Assembly: GCA_964517065.1 (NCBI GenBank)
Contig: CAZFBK010000002.1
Span: 1-64,000 of the forward strand
DNA length: 64,000 bases
Reading direction: 5' to 3'
Origin: CAYYYA01 sp964517065
Lineage (GTDB): Bacteria; Patescibacteriota; Patescibacteriia; UBA1558; 2-01-FULL-52-15
A program made the translations under genes and the position numbers. Shown here piece after piece: positions 23,574-31,573 of this stretch; position 1 is the stretch's first letter, and the number at the start of each line of letters is the position of its first letter. Under the pieces are notes generated by a model that was not told where the DNA came from, did not search any database, and saw only the letters and a list, made by a program, of their open reading frames with translations.

Positions 23574-24845
23574 TTATATTTCGTAATCTCTCATCACCAA
23601 CTGCGAGTCAATCTGCTTGACCGTTTCGATAATAACAGCGACCACGATCAACAAACTGGTACCACCGATGGTCAAGGTGGCAATACCGCTGACTTGCTGG
23701 ATTACTACCGGTAAAACTGCAATTAAACTTAAAAATAATGCTCCAGCTAAAATAATACGATTCATAACGGTACTGAGATACTGAGATGTTTGAGTACCAG
23801 GACGAATACCAGGAATGAAGCCACCCTGCTTCTGCAGATTCTCGGCAATTTGTTCTGGTTTGAAAACTACTGCAGTATAGAAATAAGTAAAGGCAAACAC
23901 CATGATGAAATACAATACTGCGTAAATCGTTTGATCGGAGAACAAGCGAATGGTTTCATTAGCCACGCTGGCTACCCAGGGAATATTTGAAGTGGCAAAA
24001 AATCGTGCTAAGAGTGGTGGGAATAGTACCACTGAGATAGCAAAGATAATCGGGATAACTCCAGCTTGATTCACCCGCAAAGGCAAATAAGTATTAACAC
24101 CGCCGGAGGATGTATTGCCTCGCATCTGACGGGCGTACGTCACGGGAATATTACGCTGACCTTCGGTAATAACAATAATAGCTACAATGGTGATCAAACC
24201 AATCAAGGCAAAGGTAATTAAGTTTATCAGCTGAGACGAAGGATCAAAAACTGCTGCTGTATTAGAAATTGTTGTAGGCAAGGACGCTACAATACCCGCA
24301 AAAATAATCAACGAAACGCCGTTACCAACCTTTTTCTCTGTGATCAACTCACCTATCCAGACCAACAACATTGTACCGGCAGTTGCAACGACCAGAGCGC
24401 TCGTCCATTGATACCAGCTTAAATCCGACAATAAATTTTGACCTTGACGCTGAAGAATAATCATAAAACTATACGCCTGAATCACCGCCAGAGGCACCGT
24501 CAAAATACGCGTGTATTGGTTAATACGTTTCTGACCGGATTCTCCTTCTTTTTGGATTTCCTCAAGCTTTGGAACTATCATAACCAATAATTGCAAAATA
24601 ATTGAGGCTGTGATGTAAGGGCCGACTCCAAGCATAACAATAGAAAAACTACTTAACCCACCACCTGAGAAGACGTTAACCAAGCCAAAAATTTGATTGT
24701 TAGCAAAAAAATCCTTCAAACCGCTCGGATCAATACCGGGAATTGGGATATGAGCCGCTACACGATACAAAAAAAGCATAGCCAAGACGAAGAGAATCTT
24801 GTTACGAACTTCTTTGGCCTTCCAAATTTGTTGTAGTCTATTCAT
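23574..24845 (-). CDS. secY: Protein translocase subunit SecY
   Basis: 423 aa, the ten-helix channel subunit of the Sec translocon. The N-terminus RVAAHIPIPGIDPSGL (TM1/plug), GVGPYITASIILQLL, EGQRNIPVTYARQMRG, and GGFIPGIRPGTQTSQYL (conserved cytoplasmic loop) are all present. It follows rplO by 6 bases as in a standard spc operon. No SD is visible; the start region is AT-poor and directly adjacent to the rplO stop. Confidence 0.97.
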   Translation of the reverse strand: MNRLQQIWKAKEVRNKILFVLAMLFLYRVAAHIPIPGIDPSGLKDFFANNQIFGLVNVFSGGGLSSFSIVMLGVGPYITASIILQLLVMIVPKLEEIQKEGESGQKRINQYTRILTVPLAVIQAYSFMIILQRQGQNLLSDLSWYQWTSALVVATAGTMLLVWIGELITEKKVGNGVSLIIFAGIVASLPTTISNTAAVFDPSSQLINLITFALIGLITIVAIIVITEGQRNIPVTYARQMRGNTSSGGVNTYLPLRVNQAGVIPIIFAISVVLFPPLLARFFATSNIPWVASVANETIRLFSDQTIYAVLYFIMVFAFTYFYTAVVFKPEQIAENLQKQGGFIPGIRPGTQTSQYLSTVMNRIILAGALFLSLIAVLPVVIQQVSGIATLTIGGTSLLIVVAVIIETVKQIDSQLVMRDYEI

Positions 24846-24851
24846 CGAGTG

Positions 24852-25373
24852 TTATGCAATAGGTGTTTCCGCTGCTGCGGCTTCCACGACAGGAGCGCCG
24901 TGTTTGACTTTGACAGGCGGTATCGGTAATGGCAATATTTCTACCTTACCACCGGCTTTAATGATAGCTTCTTGTGCTGACGGAGTAAAGCCATGAGCTT
25001 TAACATTTAATTTCTTCTTCAGTAGTCCTCCACCGATAATCTTCACTCTGGTCAGAGTGCCTTTTGGAGTGAAGCCGGCTTGCTGAATTTTTTTCAAGGT
25101 TACTACTTCGCCATCCTGAAAGGCACCATCTAATTGACGTAAGCTAATAGCTATGACTTCAGGTGCTAGAGATTTGAAACCACGATTCTTAGGAATACGT
25201 AAGATATATCCTCTGACACCTTTCAACACCAAACCACCGCGACCACCCGAGCGAGCGCGTTGACCTTTGATACCACGAGTAGAGTACGTACCGCGACCAC
25301 TGGCATTACCGCGACCACGACGCTTGGCATCTTTGGTAGAACGACTTGGTTCTAATGAGTGTAAGGATAACAT
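24852..25373 (-). CDS. rplO: 50S ribosomal protein uL15
   Basis: 173 aa, longer than the usual about 145. The core is canonical: LHSLEPSRSTKDAKRRGRGNASGRGTYSTRGIKGQRAR, Gly/Arg-rich N-terminus, and VKAHGFTPSAQEAIIKAGGKVE. The C-terminal extension ends in an Ala-rich stretch (PVVEAAAAETPIA). It directly follows rpsE with an 8-base gap, so rpmD (uL30) is missing from its standard position. Confidence 0.97.
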   Translation of the reverse strand: MLSLHSLEPSRSTKDAKRRGRGNASGRGTYSTRGIKGQRARSGGRGGLVLKGVRGYILRIPKNRGFKSLAPEVIAISLRQLDGAFQDGEVVTLKKIQQAGFTPKGTLTRVKIIGGGLLKKKLNVKAHGFTPSAQEAIIKAGGKVEILPLPIPPVKVKHGAPVVEAAAAETPIA

Positions 25374-25381
25374 AAGTGTAG

Positions 25382-26026
25382 TTAATCTTTCTTAGGAGCG
25401 GTTTTTTTAGCAATCGGTTCAGTAATAATTTCAACTTTATCTTTCATCTCGTCTTGGCCGCCACGATATTTCATACTGGTCAGAGCTATGAAGGTTGCAT
25501 GCACATTAGTAATTTTGTTATTGGTACCCAAAATCTTGGCACTGATATCCTGAATACCGGACAGTTCCAAAACGGAACGCACTGCACCACCGGCTTTGAT
25601 ACCGGTACCTTTGCGGGCCGGCTTGAATAAAATCTGCGCCGCTTTGTATTTCACTTTGATAACATGAGGGATAGTACCATTGACACTTTTCACCGTGATC
25701 AGGTCTTTCTTGGCCTTGGTCGCTGCTTTATTCATAGCAATAGAAACGTCAGCACCCTTCGCCAGAGCCCAGCCCAGACGGCCTTTGCGATCACCAACGA
25801 CAATACAAGCGCGGAAACGCATACGCTTACCACCAGCCATGACACGGGTGACGCGAGCCAGATCAATCATCTTCTGATCGAATTCATCCTTCTCTCGCTC
25901 TGGTCTACGACCACGCGCACCACTTTGTTGGCGACCACCTGGTCTCTGACCAGGACGTTGACCAAAACGTGGCTGCTGTGGGGCAGCTGCAGCTGGTGCT
26001 GATTGTGAAACTTTTTCTTCTGCCAT
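25382..26026 (-). CDS. rpsE: 30S ribosomal protein uS5
   Basis: 214 aa with a 45-residue N-terminal extension rich in Ala, Gln, Pro and Arg (QQPRFGQRPGQRPGGRQQSG) before the S5 dsRNA-binding core (VTRVMAGGKRMRFRACIVVGDRKGRLGWALAKGADV) and the C-terminal domain (GAVRSVLELSGIQDISAKILGTNN). A C-terminal Lys-rich tail follows. Gap to rplR is 2 bases. Confidence 0.97.
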   Translation of the reverse strand: MAEEKVSQSAPAAAAPQQPRFGQRPGQRPGGRQQSGARGRRPEREKDEFDQKMIDLARVTRVMAGGKRMRFRACIVVGDRKGRLGWALAKGADVSIAMNKAATKAKKDLITVKSVNGTIPHVIKVKYKAAQILFKPARKGTGIKAGGAVRSVLELSGIQDISAKILGTNNKITNVHATFIALTSMKYRGGQDEMKDKVEIITEPIAKKTAPKKD

Positions 26027-26028
26027 AA

Positions 26029-26382
26029 TTAAAATGTTAATCCTGCTTCACGGGCAGCCTCAGCCAATGCTTTGACCCGACCATGATATTTAAATCTACC
26101 TTTATCAAAAACAACAGTATTGATTTTCTTCTCCAGAGCTTTCTGTGCTACCAAAGTACCGACAGCAGTCGCCCGAGCGACACCATTCATCTTATCACCT
26201 TTGATCTCACCATCACGAGCAGAGACCAAGACCTTGCCTTGCTGATCAATAACCTGAGCATAAATATGCTTCAAGCTACGAAACACAGACAAACGAGGCC
26301 GTGAAGATTCCGAGAGTTTGGCCCGGGTGCGAATCTGGCGTCTGATACCTAATTGTCGCTTAATTTTATTCTGATCTTTCAT
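26029..26382 (-). CDS. rplR: 50S ribosomal protein uL18
   Basis: 117 aa, normal length. Typical segments are RPRLSVFRSLKHIYAQVIDQQGKVLVSA and VFDKGRFKYHGRVKALAEAAREAGLTF. It binds 5S rRNA. Separated from rplF upstream by an 81-base themed hairpin. The start lies in AAAATTATATG without an SD. Confidence 0.97.
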   Translation of the reverse strand: MKDQNKIKRQLGIRRQIRTRAKLSESSRPRLSVFRSLKHIYAQVIDQQGKVLVSARDGEIKGDKMNGVARATAVGTLVAQKALEKKINTVVFDKGRFKYHGRVKALAEAAREAGLTF

Positions 26383-26383
26383 A

Positions 26384-26462
26384 TAATTTTAGTAATGTAG
26401 ATTGGTAGAGCGGTAGTTGTGTAGAGATGCTTCTACCAAACTACTGTGCTACCCAACTACGT
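26384..26462. repeat. Themed hairpin between rplF and rplR
   Basis: TAGTAATGTAGATTGGTAGAGCGGTAGTTGTGTAG-type units mirrored by CTACCAAACTACTGTGCTACCCAACTAC. An imperfect hairpin inside the ribosomal operon, without a U-run; same gtag/tggtag theme as 29862, 31476 and 59803. Confidence 0.7.
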
Positions 26463-26463
26463 A

Positions 26464-27009
26464 TTATCCTCCCGCTTTGACAACCTTACCAGCCTTACGT
26501 CGGACAACTTCATCAGTATAACGGATACCTTTGCCCTTATATGGTTCCGGCTCTTTGATATGGCGGATCTCAGCGGCGGTCTGTCCTACTACCTGTTTAT
26601 TGGTGCCTTCGATAGTAATAATATTTTTTTCGACACTGAGTGTGATTCCTTCCTGCGCTTTGTATACCACCGGATGAGAAAAACCGACGTTCAAAAGCAA
26701 ATCTTTACCTTGCATAGCAGCTTTGAACCCAATTCCGTTTATTTCTAACTGTTTTTTGAATCCGGTAGCGACTCCTTCAACGATATTTTGAATCAAGGAT
26801 CGTGTCAGACCCCAGATAGCTCGCTGCTTCTTGATCTCTTCGTCAGCAATAGCCACTGTCAAACCTTCATCACTCATGGTCACGGTAGTCCAAGGATGCG
26901 CCTCAACCTGAAGTGTTCCTTTCGGACCTTTGGCGCTGATCATCTGACCATCAATAGTCACCGTCACACCAGCTGGAAGAGTAATAATTTTTTTACCAAT
27001 TCTAGACAT
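26464..27009 (-). CDS. rplF: 50S ribosomal protein uL6
   Basis: 181 aa from ATG 27009 (MSRIGKKIITLPAGVTV), the normal N-terminus; the upstream 8-residue extension is rejected. Two L6 repeats are visible, and the C-terminal signature EPEPYKGKGIRYTDEVVRRKAGK is intact. Gap to rpsH is 10 bases. Confidence 0.97.
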   Translation of the reverse strand: MSRIGKKIITLPAGVTVTIDGQMISAKGPKGTLQVEAHPWTTVTMSDEGLTVAIADEEIKKQRAIWGLTRSLIQNIVEGVATGFKKQLEINGIGFKAAMQGKDLLLNVGFSHPVVYKAQEGITLSVEKNIITIEGTNKQVVGQTAAEIRHIKEPEPYKGKGIRYTDEVVRRKAGKVVKAGG

Positions 27010-27019
27010 AATAGTATAA

Positions 27020-27424
27020 TTACCAAATTTCAAACATTAATTCACCGCCAATATGCTCTTTCTTGGCCTGAATATTAGAAACCAAACCTTTGGAAGTAGA
27101 AATCACCGCCAGACCTAAACCATTCAAAATAGTAGGAATTTCTTTGGAGTTGACATACACTGGACGACTTGGTTTGCTGACGCGTTTGATATGCCGAATA
27201 GCCGGCGTACCATTGCTGCGGTATTTCAAAACCAAACGCATTTGATCGTACTGAGGGCCTTGCTCGTCGCGTTCGATTTTTTCAACTTTGACAATATACT
27301 TTTCTGTCTCCAGCAATTTAGCAATTTCAAAGCGCAATCGTGAGTATGGTAAAACCACCTCTGGCTTTTTGACTGCCATAGCATTGCGAATCCGTGTTAA
27401 TAAATCTGCTATTGTATCTGACAT
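27020..27424 (-). CDS. rpsH: 30S ribosomal protein uS8
   Basis: 134 aa. N-terminal DTIADLLTRIRNAMAVKKPEVVLPYSRLRFEIAKLL and C-terminal GLAVISTSKGLVSNIQAKKEHIGGELMFEIW match the family. Central assembly protein binding 16S helix 21. It is preceded by a 60-base themed gap after rpsN. Confidence 0.97.
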   Translation of the reverse strand: MSDTIADLLTRIRNAMAVKKPEVVLPYSRLRFEIAKLLETEKYIVKVEKIERDEQGPQYDQMRLVLKYRSNGTPAIRHIKRVSKPSRPVYVNSKEIPTILNGLGLAVISTSKGLVSNIQAKKEHIGGELMFEIW

Positions 27425-27484
27425 ATCTTACTTTTAACTTTAATCTTCATTTAAAACTTATACCTTTAAACTTTCAACTTATAC
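27425..27484. repeat. Low-complexity gap between rpsN and rpsH
   Basis: Direct units ACTTTTAACTTTAATCTTC, AAAACTTATACCTTTAAAC, TTTCAACTTATACC; weakly self-complementary. It is of the same kind as other themed gaps but without a clear inverted half. Confidence 0.4.
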
Positions 27485-27679
27485 CTACCAGCTGGATTTC
27501 TTGACACCCGGCAACTCCCCTTTATTCGCCAACTCACGGAAACAGATACGGCACAGGCGGAATTTGCGCATGAAAGCTGATTTCTTACCACAGCGCCAGC
27601 AGCGTCTCACGACCCGTGTAGAAAATTTCGGTTTGGTCAGAGAACGGGTTGATTTAACTATTTGTGCTTCTGTTGCCAT
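27485..27679 (-). CDS. rpsN: 30S ribosomal protein uS14, zinc-binding (type Z)
   Basis: 64 aa. It has the four zinc ligands CWRC...CRIC and the basic RKFRLCRICFRELANKGELPGVKKSSW end. Short type-Z form, rather than the 100-aa Cys-less form. It sits 5 bases after rplE in the standard order. Confidence 0.96.
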   Translation of the reverse strand: MATEAQIVKSTRSLTKPKFSTRVVRRCWRCGKKSAFMRKFRLCRICFRELANKGELPGVKKSSW

Positions 27680-27684
27680 AGTGA

Positions 27685-28281
27685 TTATTTTTTCTTCTTT
27701 TTAGCTACCTTTTTAGTCTTCTTGGCTGTTGGGCTTGATTGCAGCATAAAAGGGAATCCAAAAGCACGAAGTAAGGCTAAGGCCTGCGCATCAGTCTTGG
27801 CTGTAGTATTGATAGCTACTTCCAAACCGTGAATCTTTTCAATTTCATCTGACTTAATCTCCGGAAAAACAATGTGTTCACGGAATCCGACACTGAAATT
27901 ACCGTGTCCATCGAAACCTTTATGTGGCTCTAGGCCATGAAAATCTCGAATACGAGGGAAGGTAATATTTACCAATTTTTCAATAAAATCATACATCTTG
28001 GCGCCACGTAACGTCACAGTTGCGCCCACGACCATCCCTTCACGAATTTTGAAATTGGAAATAGAAATCTTGGCCTTGGTAAGGATCGGCTTCTGACCAG
28101 AGATTCGTTGCAGTGTATTCACAGCTACTTCAGTGAAGCTCTTATCGGTCAATGACTTACTCAAACCGATGTTCAAAACAACTTTTTTGACTTTTGGTAC
28201 TGCGTTGATGTTTTTCAAACCCAAGTCAGTCTGCAGAGCAGGAGCTATGGTTGTTTGATATTGTTTCAATAGACTTGTCAT
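27685..28281 (-). CDS. rplE: 50S ribosomal protein uL5
   Basis: 198 aa, about 18 longer than usual because of a Lys-rich C-terminal tail (TAKKTKKVAKKKKK). The core is canonical: VPKVKKVVLNIGLSKS, GQKPILTKAKISISNFKIREG, RIRDFHGLEPHKGFDGHGNFSVGFREHIVFPEI. Binds 5S rRNA. Gap to rplX is 2 bases. Confidence 0.97.
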   Translation of the reverse strand: MTSLLKQYQTTIAPALQTDLGLKNINAVPKVKKVVLNIGLSKSLTDKSFTEVAVNTLQRISGQKPILTKAKISISNFKIREGMVVGATVTLRGAKMYDFIEKLVNITFPRIRDFHGLEPHKGFDGHGNFSVGFREHIVFPEIKSDEIEKIHGLEVAINTTAKTDAQALALLRAFGFPFMLQSSPTAKKTKKVAKKKKK

Positions 28282-28283
28282 AT

Positions 28284-28559
28284 TTATGCTTTCTTGTCTG
28301 GAGCTACAGCTGATTTGGTCTCACGCACAGCAGCTTCTAATAATTTAACATTGCTCACATGAATCGGCCCAAAGAACTCAACGCGCTGACCATTGTCACT
28401 TTTACGCTGCGCTTTGATGTATTTGTACATAGTATTTACACCTTCAACCACCACTAAATTATCAGCCCGCAAAACCTGCATGACTTTACCCTTTTTACCA
28501 CGGTCTTTACCTGCTAGTACTTGGACTTGATCGTTGATATGTAATTTAATCTTGGCCAT
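28284..28559 (-). CDS. rplX: 50S ribosomal protein uL24
   Basis: 91 aa with the KOW motif QVLAGKDRGKKGKVMQVL and the following VVEGVN segment. Early assembly protein near the exit tunnel. Start in GTAATCATATG, no SD. Confidence 0.96.
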   Translation of the reverse strand: MAKIKLHINDQVQVLAGKDRGKKGKVMQVLRADNLVVVEGVNTMYKYIKAQRKSDNGQRVEFFGPIHVSNVKLLEAAVRETKSAVAPDKKA

Positions 28560-28563
28560 ATGA

Positions 28564-28935
28564 TTACAAAACTTCCGGAGCTAATGAATTAATTTTGATG
28601 AAACCCTTGGCACGAAGCTCGCGAGCCACCGGTCCAAAAATACGTGTGCCTTTCGGTTCTTTATTTTTCTTATCGATAATAACGCAAGCGTTCTCATCAA
28701 AACGAATATAGGTACCATCTTTGCGGCGAATCTCTTTGCGTTGACGCACAATGACAGCGTGGTGCACTTCGCCCTTCTTCACCGGCTGATGCGGCTGAGC
28801 TGATTTCACCGCTACCGTAATAATATCGCCAATCTGTCCGTAGCGTTTCTTGTAACCGCCGAGTACCTTAATAACCTGAACGACTTTGGCGCCAGAGTTA
28901 TCAGCTACTTTTAACATTGAACGTTCTTGTACCAT
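28564..28935 (-). CDS. rplN: 50S ribosomal protein uL14
   Basis: 123 aa. MVQERSMLKVADNSGAKVVQVIKVLGG and NACVIIDKKNKEPKGTRIFGPVARELR are family signatures. Complete and of normal length. A themed hairpin separates it from rpsQ. Confidence 0.97.
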   Translation of the reverse strand: MVQERSMLKVADNSGAKVVQVIKVLGGYKKRYGQIGDIITVAVKSAQPHQPVKKGEVHHAVIVRQRKEIRRKDGTYIRFDENACVIIDKKNKEPKGTRIFGPVARELRAKGFIKINSLAPEVL

Positions 28936-29010
28936 ATTTTTAAATTAGGGTTGGAAGTTGGGAGTTAGGAGCTGGATCTATTCTATCTCCTAGCTTCTAG
29001 CTTCAAACTT
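28936..29010. repeat. Themed hairpin between rpsQ and rplN
   Basis: Units TTGGAAGTTGGGAGTTAGGAG mirrored by CTCCTAGCTTCTAGCTTCAAAC, with a short loop. Same ggagttaggag theme as 21872. No U-run. Confidence 0.7.
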
Positions 29011-29256
29011 CTATTTCTTTACTACTCTCCACTTCTTATCTTTAGAAATCGGTCGGCAAGCCTCAATAGTTACTGTCTGACCCACTTTGACCGCTTCATC
29101 CTCACAATGCGCCTTATATTTCTTGGAAACGGCGTACTGTTTGTGATACTTGGGATGATAGGTGACACGGTCGACTCGGACTACCACAGTCTTCGCCATA
29201 GCAGTACTGACCACTGTTCCTTCAAATCTGCGTTTTTGCGTAATCTTCTTTTCCAT
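29011..29256 (-). CDS. rpsQ: 30S ribosomal protein uS17
   Basis: 81 aa. RFEGTVVSTAMAKTVVVRVDRVTYHPKYHKQYAVSKKYKAHCEDEAVKVGQTVTIEACRPISKDKKW is the complete OB-fold core. Start in AATAATTATATG without an SD. Confidence 0.97.
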   Translation of the reverse strand: MEKKITQKRRFEGTVVSTAMAKTVVVRVDRVTYHPKYHKQYAVSKKYKAHCEDEAVKVGQTVTIEACRPISKDKKWRVVKK

Positions 29257-29260
29257 ATAA

Positions 29261-29452
29261 TTATTTCTGTTTGCGTTGATTCAGAGCGGTCAAAACCTGA
29301 GCAATCGTTTTCTTCACCTGACGAATCTCACGAACATTTTTCACCTGATTATTCGCCACGCTGAAATTCAACTCACGCAGCTTCACCTGAGACTCTTTCA
29401 GAACCTCGTGTAGTTTCTTGACTTCTGTGGCTGCTAATTCTTTGAACTTCAT
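29261..29452 (-). CDS. rpmC: 50S ribosomal protein uL29
   Basis: 63 aa two-helix protein (MKFKELAATEVKKLHEVLKES ... RQVKKTIAQVLTALNQ). Gap to rplP is 1 base, to rpsQ 4 bases. Confidence 0.95.
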   Translation of the reverse strand: MKFKELAATEVKKLHEVLKESQVKLRELNFSVANNQVKNVREIRQVKKTIAQVLTALNQRKQK

Positions 29453-29453
29453 A

Positions 29454-29861
29454 TTATTTAACGATGAATTTAATCTTCACAGGCAGTTTATGTCCAGCTA
29501 GAATCATAGCCTGACGGGCAACAGTCTCATCAACACCGCTCATTTCAAACATCATAGTTCCAGGCTTAACCACAGCGACATAGTGATCAACTGCTCCCTT
29601 ACCCTTACCCATCGGCATTTCATTACCTTTGGAGGTGATTGGCTTGTCCGGGAAGATGCGAATCCAAATATTACCACCGCGTTTTGTAAAGTTTGCCATG
29701 ACTCGACGAGCAGACTCGATCTGTCGAGAGCTCACCCAGGCAGCGTCCATAGATTTGATACCAAATTGACCAAAGCTAATAGTAGTCATGCGCGTAGCAT
29801 TACCTTTGATTTGATCACCGCGCATTCCTTTGCGGTATTTGGTTTTCTTTGGTGCTAACAT
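29454..29861 (-). CDS. rplP: 50S ribosomal protein uL16
   Basis: 135 aa from ATG 29861 (MLAPKKTKYRKGMRG), the family N-terminus; the longer frame to 29918 would be translated from a hairpin repeat. Contains the RxFPDKPITSKGNEMPMGKGKG loop and the VARQAMILAGHKLPVKIKFI end. Confidence 0.97.
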   Translation of the reverse strand: MLAPKKTKYRKGMRGDQIKGNATRMTTISFGQFGIKSMDAAWVSSRQIESARRVMANFTKRGGNIWIRIFPDKPITSKGNEMPMGKGKGAVDHYVAVVKPGTMMFEMSGVDETVARQAMILAGHKLPVKIKFIVK

Positions 29862-29938
29862 AGTAGTTTGGTAGATTAGTAGTTTGGTGGGTGGGTAGAT
29901 AATGTTGTTATCTACCACGCTACCAAGCTACTGGCTAA
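29862..29938. repeat. Themed hairpin between rpsC and rplP
   Basis: TAGTAGTTTGGTAGATTAGTAGTTTGGTGGGTGGGTAGATAA-type arm mirrored by TTATCTACCACGCTACCAAGCTAC. The 3' arm is nearly identical to that of the rpsS-rplB gap at about 31545. Confidence 0.75.
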
Positions 29939-29940
29939 TC

Positions 29941-30621
29941 TTACTTCTGTTTAATCTCTTCTCTTTTAACTTTATTGGCTTCTTTGGCTTCAAACTGTAA
30001 ACCTTTATAGATCCAAATTTTCAAACCGATCGTACCGTAGGTGGTCTGCGCAATGCCGCGTGAATAGGCGATATTGGCACGCAGGGTATGTAATGGGATT
30101 TTGCCCTGAGTCAGAGTCTCGCGACGAGCGATTTCTGCTCCGTTCAAACGACCGCTGATGACGATCTTCACTCCCTCTGCTCCCGCTTTCATCACTTTCT
30201 CAATAGTTTGCTTCATCACACGTCGGAAGGCGATACGCTTCTCAATGTCAGAAGCCATTAACTGTAGTACTGCTCCTGGTGATAAATTAATCTTCTCTAC
30301 TTCAACGACATTGATTTTCAAATTAACTTTCGGCGGCAAGTATTTCTGAGCAATAACCTTTTTCAAATCTTCAATACCCGTACCGCCACGACCAATTACC
30401 AAACCCGGTTTTGCTACGGTGATATTGATAGTGATTTCTCCACGAGAACGTTCGATCTCAATACGGTCAATACCAGCCTCTTTGATTTTGGTCTTCAAGT
30501 ATTTACGAATCTTGATATCCTGTTCCAATAGCTGAGAATATTCTTTGCCACTGTACCACTTCGAAGACCACTGCTGTGTCAACCCGAGGCGAAATACTAC
30601 TGGATTTACTTTCTGTCCCAT
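29941..30621 (-). CDS. rpsC: 30S ribosomal protein uS3
   Basis: 226 aa. N-terminal GQKVNPVVFRLGLTQQWSSKWY, KH domain with GLVIGRGGTGIEDLKK, and C-terminal VKIVISGRLNGAEIARRE and GTIGLKIWIYKG. Complete. Gap to rplV is 4 bases. Start in ATAATCATATG, no SD. Confidence 0.97.
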   Translation of the reverse strand: MGQKVNPVVFRLGLTQQWSSKWYSGKEYSQLLEQDIKIRKYLKTKIKEAGIDRIEIERSRGEITINITVAKPGLVIGRGGTGIEDLKKVIAQKYLPPKVNLKINVVEVEKINLSPGAVLQLMASDIEKRIAFRRVMKQTIEKVMKAGAEGVKIVISGRLNGAEIARRETLTQGKIPLHTLRANIAYSRGIAQTTYGTIGLKIWIYKGLQFEAKEANKVKREEIKQK

Positions 30622-30625
30622 ATGA

Positions 30626-31099
30626 TTATTTGGTCTTTTTAGCTGGTGTCTTTTTAGCTACAGCTTTCTTGACTGCCGGCTTAGCTGTTTTCTTTGACTC
30701 GGTGATAACCTCAGCCTCAGCTGGAGCAGCTACTTTGGCTGTTTCTTTCTTAGTTTCTTTGGCCTGTTTCACACCTAAGGTAATTTCTAAATGAGCTGCA
30801 TGCTTCTTGTATCCATGAGCAGCACCCATGGCAGCTGGTCGGATGCGTTTCAAAGCTACGCCCTGATTCACTAGGATAGTTTTGATAAATAAATCTTCCG
30901 CTTTCAAATCGGCATTATGACTGGCATTAGCCACTGCTGAGCGCAACGTTTTCAAAACCAAAGGCGCACTACGCTGTGTTAGCATCATCAATCTGCGTTC
31001 AGCCTCATGCACCGATAAACCTTTAATTGCATTAGCAACCAACCTCATCTTGCGAGAGGAGACGCGTATGTGTCGTAGTTGTGCTTTGATCTCAGTCAT
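30626..31099 (-). CDS. rplV: 50S ribosomal protein uL22 with long Lys/Ala tail
   Basis: 157 aa; the usual core is about 110 (AQLRHIRVSSRKMRLVANAIKG ... MGAAHGYKKHAAHLEITLG). The last 45 residues form a Lys/Ala/Thr-rich tail (KKTAKPAVKKAVAKKTPAKKTK). Such tails are probably solvent-exposed and bind rRNA. Separated from rpsS by a themed gap. Confidence 0.96.
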   Translation of the reverse strand: MTEIKAQLRHIRVSSRKMRLVANAIKGLSVHEAERRLMMLTQRSAPLVLKTLRSAVANASHNADLKAEDLFIKTILVNQGVALKRIRPAAMGAAHGYKKHAAHLEITLGVKQAKETKKETAKVAAPAEAEVITESKKTAKPAVKKAVAKKTPAKKTK

Positions 31100-31181
31100 G
31101 TTTTTTAAGTAGGGTCAGGATTAAGGGTCTGGGTCAGGGCTAGGTCCTTCTGACCCTGTCCCTGATTACTGACCCTGTTTA
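31100..31181. repeat. Themed hairpin (gggtcagg / ctgaccct) between rpsS and rplV
   Basis: TAGGGTCAGGATTAAGGGTCTGGGTCAGGG mirrored by CTGACCCTGTCCCTGATTACTGACCCTG. Strong potential to form a long stem inside the operon. The same theme appears at 61110 between ftsA and ftsZ. Confidence 0.75.
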
Positions 31182-31475
31182 TTATTTCTTCGGGGCTGGG
31201 GCTGCCTCGGCTTTGGCCATCTTACCACCATGTCCAATAAACTTCTTCGATGGTGAGAATTCTCCCAATTTATGTCCAACCATATTTTCTACTACTAGTA
31301 CGTTAATATGATTTTTACCGTTATGGACTCCGAATGTGAAACCAACCATCTCAGGAGTAATTGTACTAGCCCGTGCCCAGGTTTTGATGATTTCTTGTGA
31401 GCCCACCTTTAACTTACCGACTTTCTTCATCAGGCGCTCATCAACGTAAGGTCCTTTTTTTAAACTTCTTGACAT
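31182..31475 (-). CDS. rpsS: 30S ribosomal protein uS19
   Basis: 97 aa from ATG 31475 (MSRSLKKGPYVDERLMKKV); the 18-residue upstream extension lies in the repeat and is rejected. GVHNGKNHINVLVVENMVGHKLGEFSPSKKFIGHGG is the signature. The C-terminus is Ala/Pro-rich. Confidence 0.97.
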   Translation of the reverse strand: MSRSLKKGPYVDERLMKKVGKLKVGSQEIIKTWARASTITPEMVGFTFGVHNGKNHINVLVVENMVGHKLGEFSPSKKFIGHGGKMAKAEAAPAPKK

Positions 31476-31573
31476 ATTTTTAGTTTGGTAGGTTTGTAGA
31501 TTGGTAGAGGGGTAGTTTGGTAGATTCATTCGGCGTTGCTATCTACTACGCTACCAAGCTACTATACTACTAT
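31476..31573. repeat. Themed hairpin between rplB and rpsS
   Basis: TTTGGTAGGTTTGTAGATTGGTAGAGGGGTAGTTTGGTAG-type arm mirrored by CTATCTACTACGCTACCAAGCTACTATACTAC. Same theme as 29862. Confidence 0.75.
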
